This document shows positions 24,901 to 39,900 of a stretch of DNA of 64,000 nt, in pieces. Source of the stretch: Phlebotomus papatasi (lineage: Eukaryota; Arthropoda; Insecta; Diptera; Psychodidae); the NCBI RefSeq assembly GCF_024763615.1, contig NW_026604737.1, forward strand, positions 62,001 through 126,000, read 5' to 3'. Position numbers and translations under genes: made by a program. The notes below the pieces were generated by a model. That model worked only from the letters and a program-made list of their open reading frames with translations, did not search any database and was not told the DNA's origin. Positions within the stretch are counted from its first letter, which is position 1. Every line of letters starts with the position of its first letter.

Positions 24901-27900
24901 CGAGATCAATTGATGATGCTGGTCGTAGAGTTGCATTCCAGAGAAGTTTAGCTTTTCTCAGGGGTTCTGGTGATGTATCCATGAGAATTGCAAGTGGAGA
25001 TCTCAAGTAGGGATCGTCCAGAAAGCTCCTGACAATTCCATCTCCTGTAGATTTGTACACCCTATACTGCTTAGTTTGTTTCCTTCTGAGATTTAAAGCC
25101 TTGAGTGAAGGATGGATGGTGGTTAGTTTGGTTGTTGTGGGTACTGTGACTGTTGTAGGAACTGCTGTATGTGTCACTGATTCATTCTCTTCGCCATTGA
25201 TGTCCTGTAAATCTTCAGAATCTTCCCCTTCTTCAGTCTCATTCTTCAATGTTAGCTCATTAGATGTAATTAGGGCTTCCTGAAGAACTGTCTCTGATGC
25301 TGGATAATCTGTATTTTCTGAGATTGTTGTGTCAATTTTTTGACTCGTATCAGTATTTGTGGATTCTGTATCAATGATATCCGGTTCGGTTTCGGTGGGA
25401 TTCGAAAAGGTGGCACTTTCGTGGAATATTGTTGTTCTATATCCCACAAATCGATGTTGATCGCGTGAAACATCTTCAAGATTATCATAGGTGTCCCGTT
25501 CGGCGGACGAAGATAAATCCTGACAATTGGATAAATTCACAAGAACACTGCACAATGTCCAGAAGAGGGCTATTTTTAATTGCATTTTTTGTTGTTGGTT
25601 GAAATTATTTTTATATTATAGTCACACTCTCAGGGAATTTTGCACAAAAAAAATTTTCACACACTGACTGCCCTCGTTATTTCTGTTCAAGGGAATGTCC
25701 GATGGAGAGTTTCCTTGATTTTTCGTCCTCTCACACAAAACACAGAGACTTATCTCTTGAATCTCTTTCACTCTTCAATGGTGTTGCAACTAGAATAGAC
25801 TTTTGGAGGAGAAGGAAATAATATTTTGTTAATTTAGTTACATAAGAATTTCTTCATCTATTATATTAAATTTAGTTTTAGGGGGTATAAGAAGGGAAAT
25901 ATAGCATGAAAATTAATGCAGAAAAAAAACCACAAACACAAAATTTCCACTCTTAGTTTCTGCTGATCATTATTCAGAGAAAAGAGAGGTGTTGGTTTCA
26001 CAGAACCTGACTAAAAATATTGGTTCTGCGGGATTTTATTTTATTTTTTATATTCTTTTATTGTTTCACAATAAAATTCTATTATTTTTTCTTTAATTTT
26101 TCAATAGAAAATCAAAATGGCACGTGTCGCAAAAAGTATTAGATATGAAAAAGGTGATACAGTCGTGCAGCGTCGTATAATAACAATTTAACAAATATCT
26201 CGTACAACACACCATTTTTCTTTTATCCAAGACACTTTCAAACATTCTTCTGAACAGAGAGACAAAATTATTTTTACAATACACAAAGAGTTTCATAATA
26301 CACTCGTTAAAACAGCGAAAGATAGCTACTTGAGGTCTGCAATAGACCCTTCTTCACTTATGCCTTCACTGAGAAAAAAAGAGGGTACAATTAACTTTTT
26401 TTCCTCATAATTTTAACACTTTTTATGTGTAAAAATATATAAACATTTTTTAATGTTAATTTTACACCTTTTTAAGGGTAAAATTAACATGAAAAAGGGT
26501 AACTTTAACCCCTAATACACCTAAAAAGGGTAATATTTACACCGATTTCGGATCAATACCGCAGGGTAAAATTAACATTTCCGGAATATTATTTTAACTT
26601 TTTCGGATTTCTCTCAGTGTTAATAAGGATTCTTCTTTTCTGAAAATTAGCAATGAAGCACTATTTATGACACACGTCTGCATGTCCATAGAACAAACAA
26701 TTAAGACAATTCACACCAATGCTTTTTTTTTCTTTTAACAAATATTTTTTCTGCATATATAGATGGAAACAGAGTGTGTTGTGGTTGTTTTTTTTTCCTA
26801 GTCCGGTCTGGTTTAACTAAATAATTTTTTTTATTCTTGTGTCTATCAATCACTCTCTCATATTTTATATATTATAGAATGGTATCCCCAGAAAGTCGGA
26901 GAACAATAGAATAACTAAGAATTTCAGTGGTATTTCGTGCAAGATTTGTGGAATTTTGTAGGAAATATACTAAGTTGTTGGTTTGTTCATTGGACAAAAA
27001 AAAATAAAAGATAAAAAAAGAGCATAAAACATGAGAGAAATGTTAAATTATTAAATTGACAAGACACAGAACAAGGTATGCAGTATTATTATTATTAATT
27101 CATACTGTTGAACACCTCTTTTAGACGGCAAATTAACTTCCAATCACCAGAACTAATGATTTATTTTCCATAAAATTGTACTTAATTTATAATCTCACCA
27201 TTTTTAATGTCTTTGTGACTGAACCGAGTATATTTTAAAAACAATTTTTTTTTTTGAGATTTCTCAAAATTTTTACACCGGATAATTTAGTGATGTGAAA
27301 ATGCCTGAGGAATTAAACTGGGAAAAAATTGAACAGATGCTACGGCACCTAAGCAGAGATCAATTAGATGAAAAAAAAATTATTGCAAAGGTACTCCGTG
27401 ACGATGGAAATCAATCAAGTGTGGGAAGATGAATATTTCTCGATATCTCGTATGTTAAATTGGAATTATTGGAGTAATTCGAGTTGCACCTTTCCACTTT
27501 GATATGTGAAATGAAACTGAAAGCGTTCGTGCTTCATTAGCCTTGGTTGTGTTGGCAGTCTCTGGTGGCTTCGTGTAGACTTTTAGTAATGTTTGCTACC
27601 TTCCCAAATGGTCAGGTGAGAGAGAGAGAATGTGCGAATAAGAGACCCAATATGTATATGAGAGGTGAGAGAAGACTATTTTGTGTATAGATTTAATAAT
27701 CAACTCTCGTGGTCCGGTTCATAAAAAAAAACTCATAAAAAATATTTAAAAAAAAAATTGTCTCTGCACTGCACACGTACTTATTTATTTTTTACCTCCA
27801 TCAAATCAATCTTTTCTTCAATGATTATCATATTATTTTTCAAGACACATTCGCATGTGATCAGAGACAATTTTTTTTGCAGTCAATATGCGTTTGGAGG

Positions 27901-30900
27901 ACTTCCAATTTGGAGCAATTGAGGTGAATAATTTCAATGGTATCTCACTCTCTGTATCTGGAAGGGAATTTGTTGAAAGATTTCTTGAATGTCTCGAATT
28001 TGTCTTGTTTGGGTGTTTTGAAATGCTTCACATTCTTTCTCTGTTGCCTTTTTGATCGTTTTTTTTTTATTTTGCTTTTTGAAAAGAGAGACATGAAAGA
28101 GAGGAGATAAGTTAAGAAATTTTTGGGGGCACGTTCATTCGTTTTGATTTAATTTTATTTTGCGTCTACATGTCTGATAGACCGCTTTTTACTCTCCAAA
28201 TGCAATATCAATCAAATTAACCCTTGCTAAACCACATTTTTAAGCGTATTTACAAAATAAGAGTTGAGAAAGCTTTGCATAAGTGAGAATTTCCACTATA
28301 TGATACACATACCTATGTAATTTCAAATTATAACAAATTAACAATTTAATGTGACACAATTTTATTGATAATCACGATCATTTAATCACTTGTTGTTTAT
28401 AATTAATTACGGCAAATCTTGAGTGAATTATTTACTGTATAAGAGGGTTATTAAATGGATGCTTGGCACGCTTTTAAATAAGCTTGTTTTATGAGAAACA
28501 TTTTAAAAGAATTTTCAAACAACTTAAGAAATTTTTTCGCATATAAAAAAAATATTTATTTGTGAAAAATCATAATTTTTTACTTATAAAGAATTTATAT
28601 ACAAGACATAAAATAACATACAAAAACAGGGGTGACAAGATAACTTATTTTCGCTACTATCGACTATCGATACTGATAAATTTAAATGATAGCTGTACTG
28701 CCTATAATTAATATAGATCTTTTTCAACAGTCTCATTCTTTTAAGAATCTCACAATGAATGGCCCAACAATCCGTAAAAAGTTCTTGTTCACTTAATCTA
28801 ACAGATAAAGATTTATCGATACTATCGATTCGATAGTGTCGAAAAATTATCATTCCACCCCAGATCTCTGTTTTTTTTTTTGCTGACCAAATTTGATTTT
28901 TTATTGTACTTTTATGCAGTGTCAAAGTAATAGACTGTGTTTTTAGTATAAGCCTATACTAAACTATGTCCTGACGAAATTTTTATCTCTAATTACGAAA
29001 ATTCAGTAGAAAAGAATCAATATAGAAACTAATATGGAAATTGAACCTATTCTTTAAAATAGTTTCAGAAAGCTTTTGAAATATTCTAACTTAATGAGGA
29101 TTATGGTCTATTCCAATAACAATGAACATAATTTTTAGAACTTTGTTCGTCTCAAGTGTTTTCTCATAGGGTAAAGTGATAAAAGTTGGACATAGTGTTA
29201 CAAGTTGGACAATTCGGCGGTACAAGTTGGACATGACTTATTTTTGATAAATACAGTACAAAATTTGTTTTTAAGCACAAGGAACCAAATTATAAAACCA
29301 AAGCATTAAAAATATATAGAAATAAAAATGAAGTACTAAATTTATCAAGAAAAAAAGCCCTGTCCAAATTGTACCATTGTCCAACTAGTTCTCAATTACA
29401 ACCACATAAAATGTTGCCTGGACAGTGTTTCCTGAATATAATTTCGTGTTTCTGTTTAGAAAAAGAAAATGTGTCTTGAATTAAAGAGAAATGATATATT
29501 GTATAAGACAATTTACATTGTCTATGGTTAAATTCCTAGTTAAAAGCAGTGAATTGCTGGATTCAATAAGCTTTAACCAGTTTTGTTTCTAGTTTCTGGT
29601 TACGCTCTGAATTTGACCTGTTCTATTTTAGCAAGTAATAAATTATTTAACACTTTACATTAGTACAATCCACGGAAAATATCCTACATTATCTTTAGTA
29701 CTTCGAAAAAAATTTTTCCTTAAATAATTTTAAAAATTTATTCTTATTTGTAACAATGATTTTTAAAAAATGATCTAAATTCGGTAATAATCCGAATAAA
29801 TAAAAAAAATGTGCAGGGTATTGTAATTGTGAAAAACGTAATTTGAGATGAATATGGAATAAGATATTTTAACTAGATCATCGATATTCACAAAATTAGT
29901 GAACACGGTTTTTAGCACAATCAAACGACTTTCCGTGAAAAATATGGAACAAGTGTGTCAAATTAATTTAAATAAGTCACTGAAAATATTTTGAAGAAAA
30001 AAACTTATAATAATTCAAAATTTCGGACCATTTCAACTCATCTACCATTGTATATATGAATATCTTTATTTTTATTTCCCTCCTTCTTATTTCATTCTCT
30101 AAAACCATTTCTTGAAATAATGATCTCCAACTTGTTAATGTGATATTTCATTTCAACGATCACCATTGTCACATAATATTTTATTCTTTTTTTTTTCAAG
30201 AGATTCCACACTTGTTCTTTGCTTCTTCTTTTTTATCTCATTCTAGTGGACCACTTTGAATACAAAAAAGCAATTTTTGGCATTTTCTTATTAAGCCACA
30301 AAATCAAGTCTTAGGCGAATGTTAACAAAAAAAATTTAGTATACGAAATAGAAGAATAGAAAACGAAGTTGAAAAGAAATTGGAAGAAAAACAAGAAACC
30401 ACTCCTCACAATTTTTTTAATTAACCACTAATTTTTGTGCAATATAAAAAACTTCTTTAAAAATACTTTTTTACACTTCACTTAAATTTAAGTCACTTAG
30501 TAAAAACTTTACTTGACGGTGAATAAAACACGTTAAAAGCTTTTTGCTCCAGCAATAACACCACGACTTGATGATTTCGCGAATTCTCCAAGACTGATTG
30601 GTGTTTTACTTAAAGAATTATTCCGTAAGATCCACTGACATCAGTGCGGAGATATGGAATTATTGGGAAATATTGGTTATTAGATAAATTTATTTATTAG
30701 TGTCTTCTCATTTTTCCATCGGAAAGCTCACTAAAGCTCACTCTTTTGCACTCATATGGGGGAATCCTTCATTATGAGGAAAAATAAATAAAAGTGTTGG
30801 GAAGACACATTAACTTTTTTTCCTGTTGGGTATGTGGTGTGGCGAGAAAAACTCCCCAAAGTTTACCAATAAGGTGTGAATGTGACTGTTGTTTGAGTGT

Positions 30901-33900
30901 TAAGTAAGATATTTTGCATGGACTTACCTGACGAACTGTGTGAGTGTTTGAAAATAAAGGTGCAACATGGCTAAGAATGACTTGGCGCGCGCGCATTTCC
31001 TCTCCTTGGGCTTTTATAAAAGAGTGGAAGAAGAGTGATTTGTAGTGATTTCCTCAAAGTGGCATTTATCCATTTTGCTGCTCCTCTGTTTTCACCCTCA
31101 AACTTGCGGTATGTGGCTGAAGAATTGACCCAAATGGATGATTCACCTCAAATGGAATTTTAACTGGAGGGTTTTTGGCGTTTATTGGATGGATCTGCGC
31201 CTTTTGTTGGAAATAAATTGGGGAACATATCGCAGGTGAAGAATGTCATGATGGAGAAGAAGGAGAGAATTAGATTGATTTAACCACCCAAATATTTATT
31301 TTATTAGTTCATTCTCTTGAAATTCCTTTTTTTCACCTTTTGGCATTCTTCGGAAATACGAAGAGAATGGAAAGTTTTGAAGCTTTTGGAAGGAATGTTG
31401 ATAATGGCATAGAACATCAGGTAGTAGGGGAATCTGGGGTAAAATGTGACAAAACGGATATTTTATTTTTTGTGAGCTTCAAATGTGAGGTGCTCAACAA
31501 TTCTACATTTTAATTTGATTTGGTTCTCATAAATGAAGTTTCGCTAATTTTCATCCTGATTAATCATTTTTGAGGAAAAACTTAATAAAAAATCCTAAAT
31601 CCATTGTTTTTTGGACACCGGTGTCCCACTCGTCCTTAAAGGTTTATACTATGGGGGTTTTCTAAAACAAACAAAAAATTCGTCTTCAGCAAACAAAATC
31701 TTTTTAAAATTCTTAGGATGAGGTAATCAGGGTAGTTAGCTTCCGAATACGCCAGCCTTCGGTTATTGCATTGTTCTGTTGTCTTCCCAAAACAAAACCT
31801 AATTAAATATTTTTTTTTAGATTCCTTAGAAAAAAATCCTAAATGAATTGAAAAAGATCTCGTTCGAGAGCAGATCGTCTGCCCCTAGTATAATTAATAG
31901 AATTTAATTTTTGTTTTTGCAAGAAAACAGAACAATGCAATAACCGAAGGCTGGCGTGTTCAGAAGTTGCCCCCTATTATAATGCATAAATTTTGGAAAA
32001 CAAGTGAGTTAATATTGATATCTTCTATTAGACAAGAAAAATAATAGACAAAGAATATTACAAGCGTCATTACATTGTTTTTCTTCAAAACTAAGTGAAG
32101 ACTGACACTAAAGAAAATTCAAATTTCGAACAGGAAATATTCCTCTCGTTCTGCAATAATCTTTCCGATTTTAGAGTTCTCTCCAATTGAGTTTTTTTTT
32201 CTGTACTGATTCGACGGTATATCAGAAAGAACCTAAAAATCCGTTGGATGTTCGAACGTTTAAACTGAACGTAACTGAACGAGAGGACATTTATTTTAAT
32301 GAAATTGCAATGCAAACGTTCTGCCATCCTGAAAATCCACAAAACTACACACAAAATTCACTTTTTGTAGCAAAGTTTACACGGTTTACACGCTGTTCTG
32401 TTGTTGACATTGTTGACGATTGACGTCAAGATTACGGCAAAATTCGAAAGGGAAGAACCATCAGTGCTAAAGTAGCGAGTACGTGAACTTGCACTTTAGA
32501 CTTCCGGTAGATTTTCGAATAGGTTTGGCTTGGCTTCGAAAGGTTATTACTGAACGGAGCCACTCAGTCACCTCCGCGGACAAAATAAAAATTTCTTTCC
32601 TTTGGCTTTCGAAACCGATCTTCTAATTTTTTTTAAATTTTTAATTCCCGCTGTGACTATAGTGAAGCGATTTGGGATAGCAAAGAAATTTTTACAGTTT
32701 TCCTACACGGAGAAAAAAATAAGCTACGATTAACTTTTTTTCGTCATAACTTTAACATTTTTCGGGTGTAAAAATATATCAACATTTTTTAATGTTAATT
32801 TTACACCTTTTGAGGGTAAAATCAACATGGAAAAAGGGTAACTTTAACCCATAATACACCTAAAAAGGATAATATTTACACCGATTTCGAATCAATACTG
32901 TAGGGTAAAATTAACATTTTCGGAATGTTATTTTAACTTTTTCGGATTTTTCTCAGTGTACACAAAGCGTAAACAATTTGCTTCAACATGCCAGGTATTA
33001 ACGAAAACTTTTTACTTCTTTTAGTGTTAGAATTTTTCTTACAGTAGTGTGTGAAATTTTTGGAAATTTGACACAAAATTTGTATTTTGATATTTTTGAT
33101 TTCTATTTGATTTCTGATGCTATTTTGTACGTGACGTGTGAAACTGATTTACTTCAAAATGCTCCATTTTGATGAAAATCTCTCATATATGAAAATATTT
33201 TAACGTAATCATCTTTAGTATATTTTTTAAAGTAAGAAAATATTAAGTTCATTCTTTTAATAAATTAATATCTTTAATATAAATATTCGGAAATTTGTAG
33301 TCAATTCAATCATCTTCAGTAAACTGATGTACCAAAGATTTCGTCAATGTGCTTGTAATTACTGACTTCAATGATGATGAGTCTCTTGAAAACACTATAA
33401 AATCAATAATATTTTGTCAGACAATTAAAACTTCATAAGTAATATCACAAGGTTTAATGTCCTTTTAATATACATTTATTTGAGGCTTTATCATTCTTCA
33501 TTGCTGTTCCGAAATATTCTCTGAATATTCTTTCTATGTATTTTTAAACAACCAACACGCTGAACAAAAAAAAATGAAGAATGAAAAGAATTTTTGAGTA
33601 GAATTTTTCTTAGTCTTGTTTCTGGGATAAACCAAATATCGTGTTTCTCTATTGTGTTTTGGATTTTTTGTTCGTATATTATCCTCCCCTTTGAGAATCA
33701 CCCAATTCTTCATTACCTTTTTCGATGGCTCACCTTATTTTGTTGAGAAGAAATGCACACAAAAAGCTGATTGTTCAATCGGTGTTTATTGAAGAATTTT
33801 CATAAATTCCCTCTTTTTTTTCACCCAAAGGTGGGAATGTGTGCAATTATCGCTTTTTCCGTGGGATCCATTAATATTTTTTTTTGTTATTGGAAAAAAT

Positions 33901-36900
33901 ATGATTAATGAATTGCAAATTTATTCTCTGTTCTTGTAAATACTGACGGTCTCTTCTCTCACATCAAATAAAAATGTTTTCAAAAATAAAATGCTAAATA
34001 AATAGGAAAAGAAATAAATTTGTGTAAATTTGCAATTTCTGTGAAAGGAGAATTCTTAATAATTTCTGATGAAAGATGTTTTATGAGAATTTTCACCCCA
34101 TTTCATGTTTTTCTTTTGAAAAAAAAATGAAATAACGAGTCTTTGTATTTTTCTTTCTGATAAATGAAATGACTGTTATAACCGCAAAAAAGGTTTTTCC
34201 CTGGTTTGGTCTTTCGGTTTGGAGTTGAACTTTTGTATAGTTGAATTTTAAATAAAGTCATATTCCACGTTTAGTACCATTTCCGGTGACAAGGAAGTGG
34301 GTGGTGGTCACACCACAAATTTCCAAGGAAATTTTCCATCGCGAAAAGCATAATATACTTGGACGAATTTCAATACAATGTAAAACTGTGATGATGGGCT
34401 GAGAAAAAGAGTTCAATGGAAGGGGGATATAATGCCTTTTTTTTTAAGTCAACTTCTAGGTATAGGAGAACAAACTCGAGGCTTGCGTGGAATTTCAATA
34501 TTTACTCTAAAATTTACAATCAATTTGTGACACTGAGAGTGGAACTGATATGGAAATTCGCGTTTACTTTCAATGAAGAGGAGAATACATGAGAGGGAAA
34601 ATTTAATGTGTTTACAATGTTAATCATGAGTGTAATAAATGGATTGTGACATAAAAGGCAAAAAAGCATATTTATTATGTCAATTGTGTCAATATATGAC
34701 TTTTTTTTAAAGACCATTCTTTGACATTATGTTGATTGCGAGAGAAAAAAAATATATCGTGATTTATGTTTACACAAAAACAGAAAATTTGTGCCATTTT
34801 TTAAGATATTTTATTTCGGATTAATACGTATTATTTTCTGATAAATGAAGAAATTACTTAAAATATTATGAAGTTATAAAAATATAGAATTTATATATAA
34901 ACTACATGTAAGAAGAAACTACTTTAACCCTAACAGATCTGCAACGAATATGATAAGCCAATTTCCTGTAATGAATCAAAAAAATAAAACACATGATGTA
35001 TTTTTTGGTCCTAAAAACCTTGGAAATATATTTTTATATTGGCAAAATTACAAAATTACTCATATTAAGAAGTTTAATTTTAGAAAATTAAGCACTATGC
35101 AAATCAACCGTAAAAAAGTGAATTTCATCAGCATAATATCGAATTTGAGCTATGCTACTCAATTTATCACTTTAAATAAACTAAAATTTTCAAGCAAATT
35201 TAGGAAAAGACAAAATTAAATAGGCTTTTTTTTTACCTGGAGGACCGTCTTTGATGTCAGGGGAAGTAGTGCACTTTAATTGGGGCAGCTTTAAAATAGA
35301 GTTTTTTCTCCTATTTTAAATTGAAACTGGATATTATTGTAATTTTGCACAGCAAAGCACTTGCGAAGCTCAAATATAGTGTCGGCCATAAGTTTCTTGA
35401 CAAATTTATGTTCAAAAAACATCAATTAATTTCTGAAGGAGCATAGGTTCAAAATATTACAAAAATCAATCGCATATTGAGAAAAATTGTAATAATGGTT
35501 GGGTTATTATTTATAATTATGGTCGGGATTGAAGGATGAGGCACTTTTTACGGACAGAAAATCAACAATAAAAATGAAACTGGTAATGAAATTTATTGCG
35601 CCACTAGAGGAAAGTACTCTCCCTTGGAACGTTCATGCCTTCGAATAATGTGAATTTCTTTTACTTTTCCTAAAAGATTTCCACATGATTGTCACATAAT
35701 TATCAATAATTAATAATAAGCTAACTAATATTTAATAGAAATGTTTAAGTCTCTTAGGAAAACTTAAAGAAAATTCACATTATTCGAAGTTATGTAAGTT
35801 CGAAGGGAGAGTACTTTCCCCTATCTATCACTAACTGGTTTATTGCGCCACTGAGATCCCCAAATCCAATCTGGCTAAAAGGTTACAGATTTACTTTTTT
35901 TTAACATGTTTTAAGTAAAACTAAAACCTTTTATTCAGATTGGGCATGCTTATCCATGAAATCCAACACTGAGAAAAAATAGGCTGCGATTAACTTTTTC
36001 TCGTCATTACTTTAACACATTTTGGGTGTAAAAATATATCAACATTTTTTAATGTTAATTTTATACCTTTTTAAGGATAAAATAAACATGAAAAAAGCGT
36101 AACTTTAACCCATAATACACCTAAAAAGGGTAATATTTACATCGTTTTCGGATCAATACTGCAGGGTAAAATTAACATTTCCGGAACGTTATTTTAACTT
36201 TTTCGGATTTCTCTCAGTAAAGAAGTAATCCAACCATTCTTACCGCTTTTCTTAATTTGCGATTGATTTTTGAAATGTTTTAGGCCTGCGTCCCTTCAGG
36301 AACCAACTGATTCTGAATTTTTTAAGCAGATAATCATAAGGTCGCACTATTAGAGATGCCTAATGCGGTTATCAACTCTCTGAGTGGGTCTGCCAATAGC
36401 GTTTTCCAAATGTACTCGTGCCTCATTAGCATAAATTTGGACGATTTTGCACATTCTGTCATGATTTTGCATAAAAAGAATAGCCTCAAAGCTCAATTTC
36501 AAAGCCTCCCCATTTCAAATATCCCCCACTTTCCCCTAACATCAAATATTTAAGTTTTCTACTGGGTAAAATTTAATAATTTATGTTTCCAGCTCACCTT
36601 TCAGATCAGAAAAATTTCCTTCGGGAACTGGATTAAACCTCCAGTCTAAATCCCATGTTACCACCATCATCAAATGGCTCTATCGTTTTCCTCAAACTTA
36701 TACGTTAAAAATTTTCTAAAATGAAGATTTTTTTGTTTTATCGATCTATTTATACTATTTATTTATTTTTTCTTGTAATTTGTTCCTCTACTTTTAAAGT
36801 GACTGGACATCTCTCCCATGTTCTAAAAATTGATGGAAAAATTATTCACAAAAAAGTGAAAAATTTCTTTTTCTGACGCAAATCTCTTGGAATTTCAGGA

Positions 36901-39900
36901 ATTATTATTCAAATAATCTATAGAATTCTTTCATATAGTGATAAAGCTCTCAGACACGATGTAACACCATCTCTTTTTTGCCATTTCAATCCACCTACTC
37001 ATGTCCACAAAGATGTCTCGTGCGTCTAACACTCATTTGGATTCTTTTTTTTTCTCAATTTTGCTCAAGATTCCTCAAACAGGTTCCAATTAATACTAAT
37101 AAATAATTCAGGATCATATTTTGTGCAAACAGCTTAACTTTCCATTTGAAAATTTTCTCCATGTGGTAATTTGTGTGATTTATAGAGACAAGAAAACACC
37201 TCTAGGATGTGAGTCAATTAATAAATGATATGGAAGAAATATTAACATTAGTATTTCAAGATACATATTCTGTAAAAAGAGCAAAAAAAAAACTTTTCTC
37301 CTACATTGTTGTGGTTAGTTGAAGAGTTATATTTTAGGTCAATATTCACCAGCAATGGATATGAATAATTAGTTTATTAAAATTCTCAATGAATTTTTAT
37401 ATTGCTTCCTGTATTAAAACCATTAAAACTATCTTACTGCTTCCTGAATATTTTTAAACTTATTTTTGCCTTTAGTAAAATTTCCCCAACTAATTGAAAT
37501 TTCTATCTTAAATAATTTTATTGGGTTCATAATAATAATAAATTGGGAATTCTAATGGATATAAATCTAATAAAGAAATACGTATAAATGATTAACTGAT
37601 ATCCGAATTGCAGCCTAACAAATATCGTATATATGATATTAATAATTTTACCGTCTCATCCAGTTGAATAATAATTTGTTATAAAATCTCTTGAGGTAGT
37701 GTGGTGATTTCCATCTTTATTCGACGCCAGAGAGTCTCTTGAGTGTGTTTATATCGTTCATATGGTGTTTTTCGCCCACAGAGAAACTCCTATCGTGGTA
37801 AAATTGGTCCAACACCAACAAGCGATATATGCCATCATCGAGTTTTCCATTTAAATTAGGAATTCCAATCATATTCTTAATATATTAATATTCAAATGAC
37901 ACAAATTATCGTGAATCTCAAATCACCAACTTAAGAAGTGCTGCTGCAGAAAAAAAGGCCACTTCAATAGTAATCTTTTAAACAGGTTTCTGCATATTTT
38001 GATTTTTATATTGTTGCTTTCATCACCCAGTGTCATAAAAGCATTTTTTTTTATTTTAATATACATATTTCAAATTAGCGTATTTTTTCTATTTATTCTT
38101 GTTTTGAAGAGTATTATTTCGAAATAATAAATATTATGCCCACAGCACAATAAGTTTTGTTTGGAAAACAAGTTTTTGACATTTCAATGAGAGTGAATGA
38201 AAATTAAATCTAGTCGTCTCGTTCATTCTCGTAGGCAATTCAACATATAAACAGAAAAATCAATATTTCGAATAAAAACATTTGAAAGTTTTAAAAATAA
38301 AAATTTTAATACCTCAAAAACAATTTTCAGTCTAAACCGTTTTGTCGTTCAGTAGACTCTCGTTAATCAGTTCTTTTTTTTAAATCGGGATACTTTTTTA
38401 TTTGAGCGTCAGTTAAATTTTAGAAGAGTTAGTTGTCATTTTATAATTTTCAAGCCCGAATTTTTCTCTACTTCCGATGCATATGACATTTTAGTCCCAA
38501 TCCCAAATGTCCGAATTTGAAAGAGTTTATTATAAATGACAAAATCTCTTTGATGTCTATAGGGGACACTGGGGCAAAATTAGTCACGCATGGTGTTAGA
38601 TATTGGGATGTTATAGTTTGCCTTACAAGGAAACCATAATTTTATCGAAGTAAACACCTCACTTCCTTTTTTTTAATATTTATAAGCCTGATACTATTTT
38701 TTGTGAATTATACGTAATGAAAAATTTCATTTGATGACTAATTTTGCCCCAGTCTCCCATAATGCAATCTATTTTCCTATATCTGAGTCCAAATTCACAG
38801 GCGTAACCAGATAAATTTTTGAATGGTTTACCGGTTAATATATTCTATAAAGATAATTCTGTCTCACTGCTTAAAAGAAGGAAAAGTGTCTCGGATTAAT
38901 ACAAAATGGTGTGTTGTACGAGATAATTGGTTTTGGAGTCCATGGCTAAATTTCCGATTAACCTCGACAAACAAAATGGACAGTAACCAATGATCAGTTG
39001 TGATTGTTTACGTTTGAGAATTTGACCTCTGATATGACAATTGTATTTACTAAATTTACTTTAATTTACTAAGGGAGTTTTATAATATTTAAAGACTTTA
39101 AAGATCAATTGGTGGAGTAAAGTTTTTCAACTTAAACTATTTTTCCGGACAAGTTGGTAAAATACTTATACGACAATGCGTAATGCAAATGACGATAAAT
39201 TATTTTATCCATACAGCAACGTGCGTATTTCAATCTGTTTCACTTATATTCATCTCTTAATGAGACTAAATAAAAATCGTAATTTTCTCTCGACATCGAC
39301 GAGTTATTATATAACATTCCCAATGTGGTTTGTAAGAATTTAAGAAAAAATGCGTTTCAATAGCAAGAAAAATAATAAAAATATCACGTGTCCGAATGTT
39401 GTTTTGATAGAAAGATTAATCAGAAACTGCACAAAATAGGAAGATGAGTCTTTTGTATAAGAAAAATTAAAAGAAGAAGTGTTATAAATTATGTTTTCGG
39501 GGCTCTATTTGGCAAAAGTGTTTTATTCTCATTTTTTTCTGAGATGTAATTTGTTTCTAATGAGATTTTAATTCGTGCCTCCGGATTCTGAGGCTGGGTC
39601 TCTCCTCAACACTGAAAATTCCCCTGCAAAACCCGCCTAATCATTAAAGACATGATTATTATCTTCTCGGTCGCAGTGTCTTTCAATTTGTATCTCTATA
39701 AGTGAGAAGATTATAGGTGAAGGTTTGTGAGTTTTCAGTAGAAATGAAATGTAAATATATTTCTTTTATTTGAATCCATTTTCATTATCACCATCGTATG
39801 AATAGTGTATGTGGGTATGGGGTTTTCTTTGAGAAATAACCATCAAATTCATTGGGAAACTGACAAAGATGAGTGCAATTATGTAAAATAGTCCCATGCA

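Larger units (their letters stand above)
26620..31423. other. SEC23IP intron 1, mostly empty
   Basis: AT-rich intron upstream of the nested VWA gene. Apart from a 43-codon small open reading frame (27301), a word-repeat element fragment (29167) and a TATA-like palindrome (31012), I see nothing supportable. Confidence 0.5.
35378..36480. pseudogene. Decayed palindromic Tc1/mariner element with two nested MITEs
   Basis: The start TATAGTGTCGGCCATAAG resembles the terminus at 60802 (TACAGTAGGTGTCAAAAG). 35878-35965 matches the palindromic centre of 60802-62439 (61590-61690), and 36230-36450 matches its minus-strand transposase N-terminal fragment (CTGCCAATAGCGTTTTCCAA; CAAATGTACTCG). It is interrupted by the MITEs at 35605-35823 and 35967-36219. 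The right end is missing. Confidence 0.7.

Noticed and set aside
32091..32423. Overlapping 78-87-codon frames on both strands near 32.1-32.4 kb
   Set aside because: Composition is not coding-like, frames overlap on both strands and no splice signals or domains are seen.
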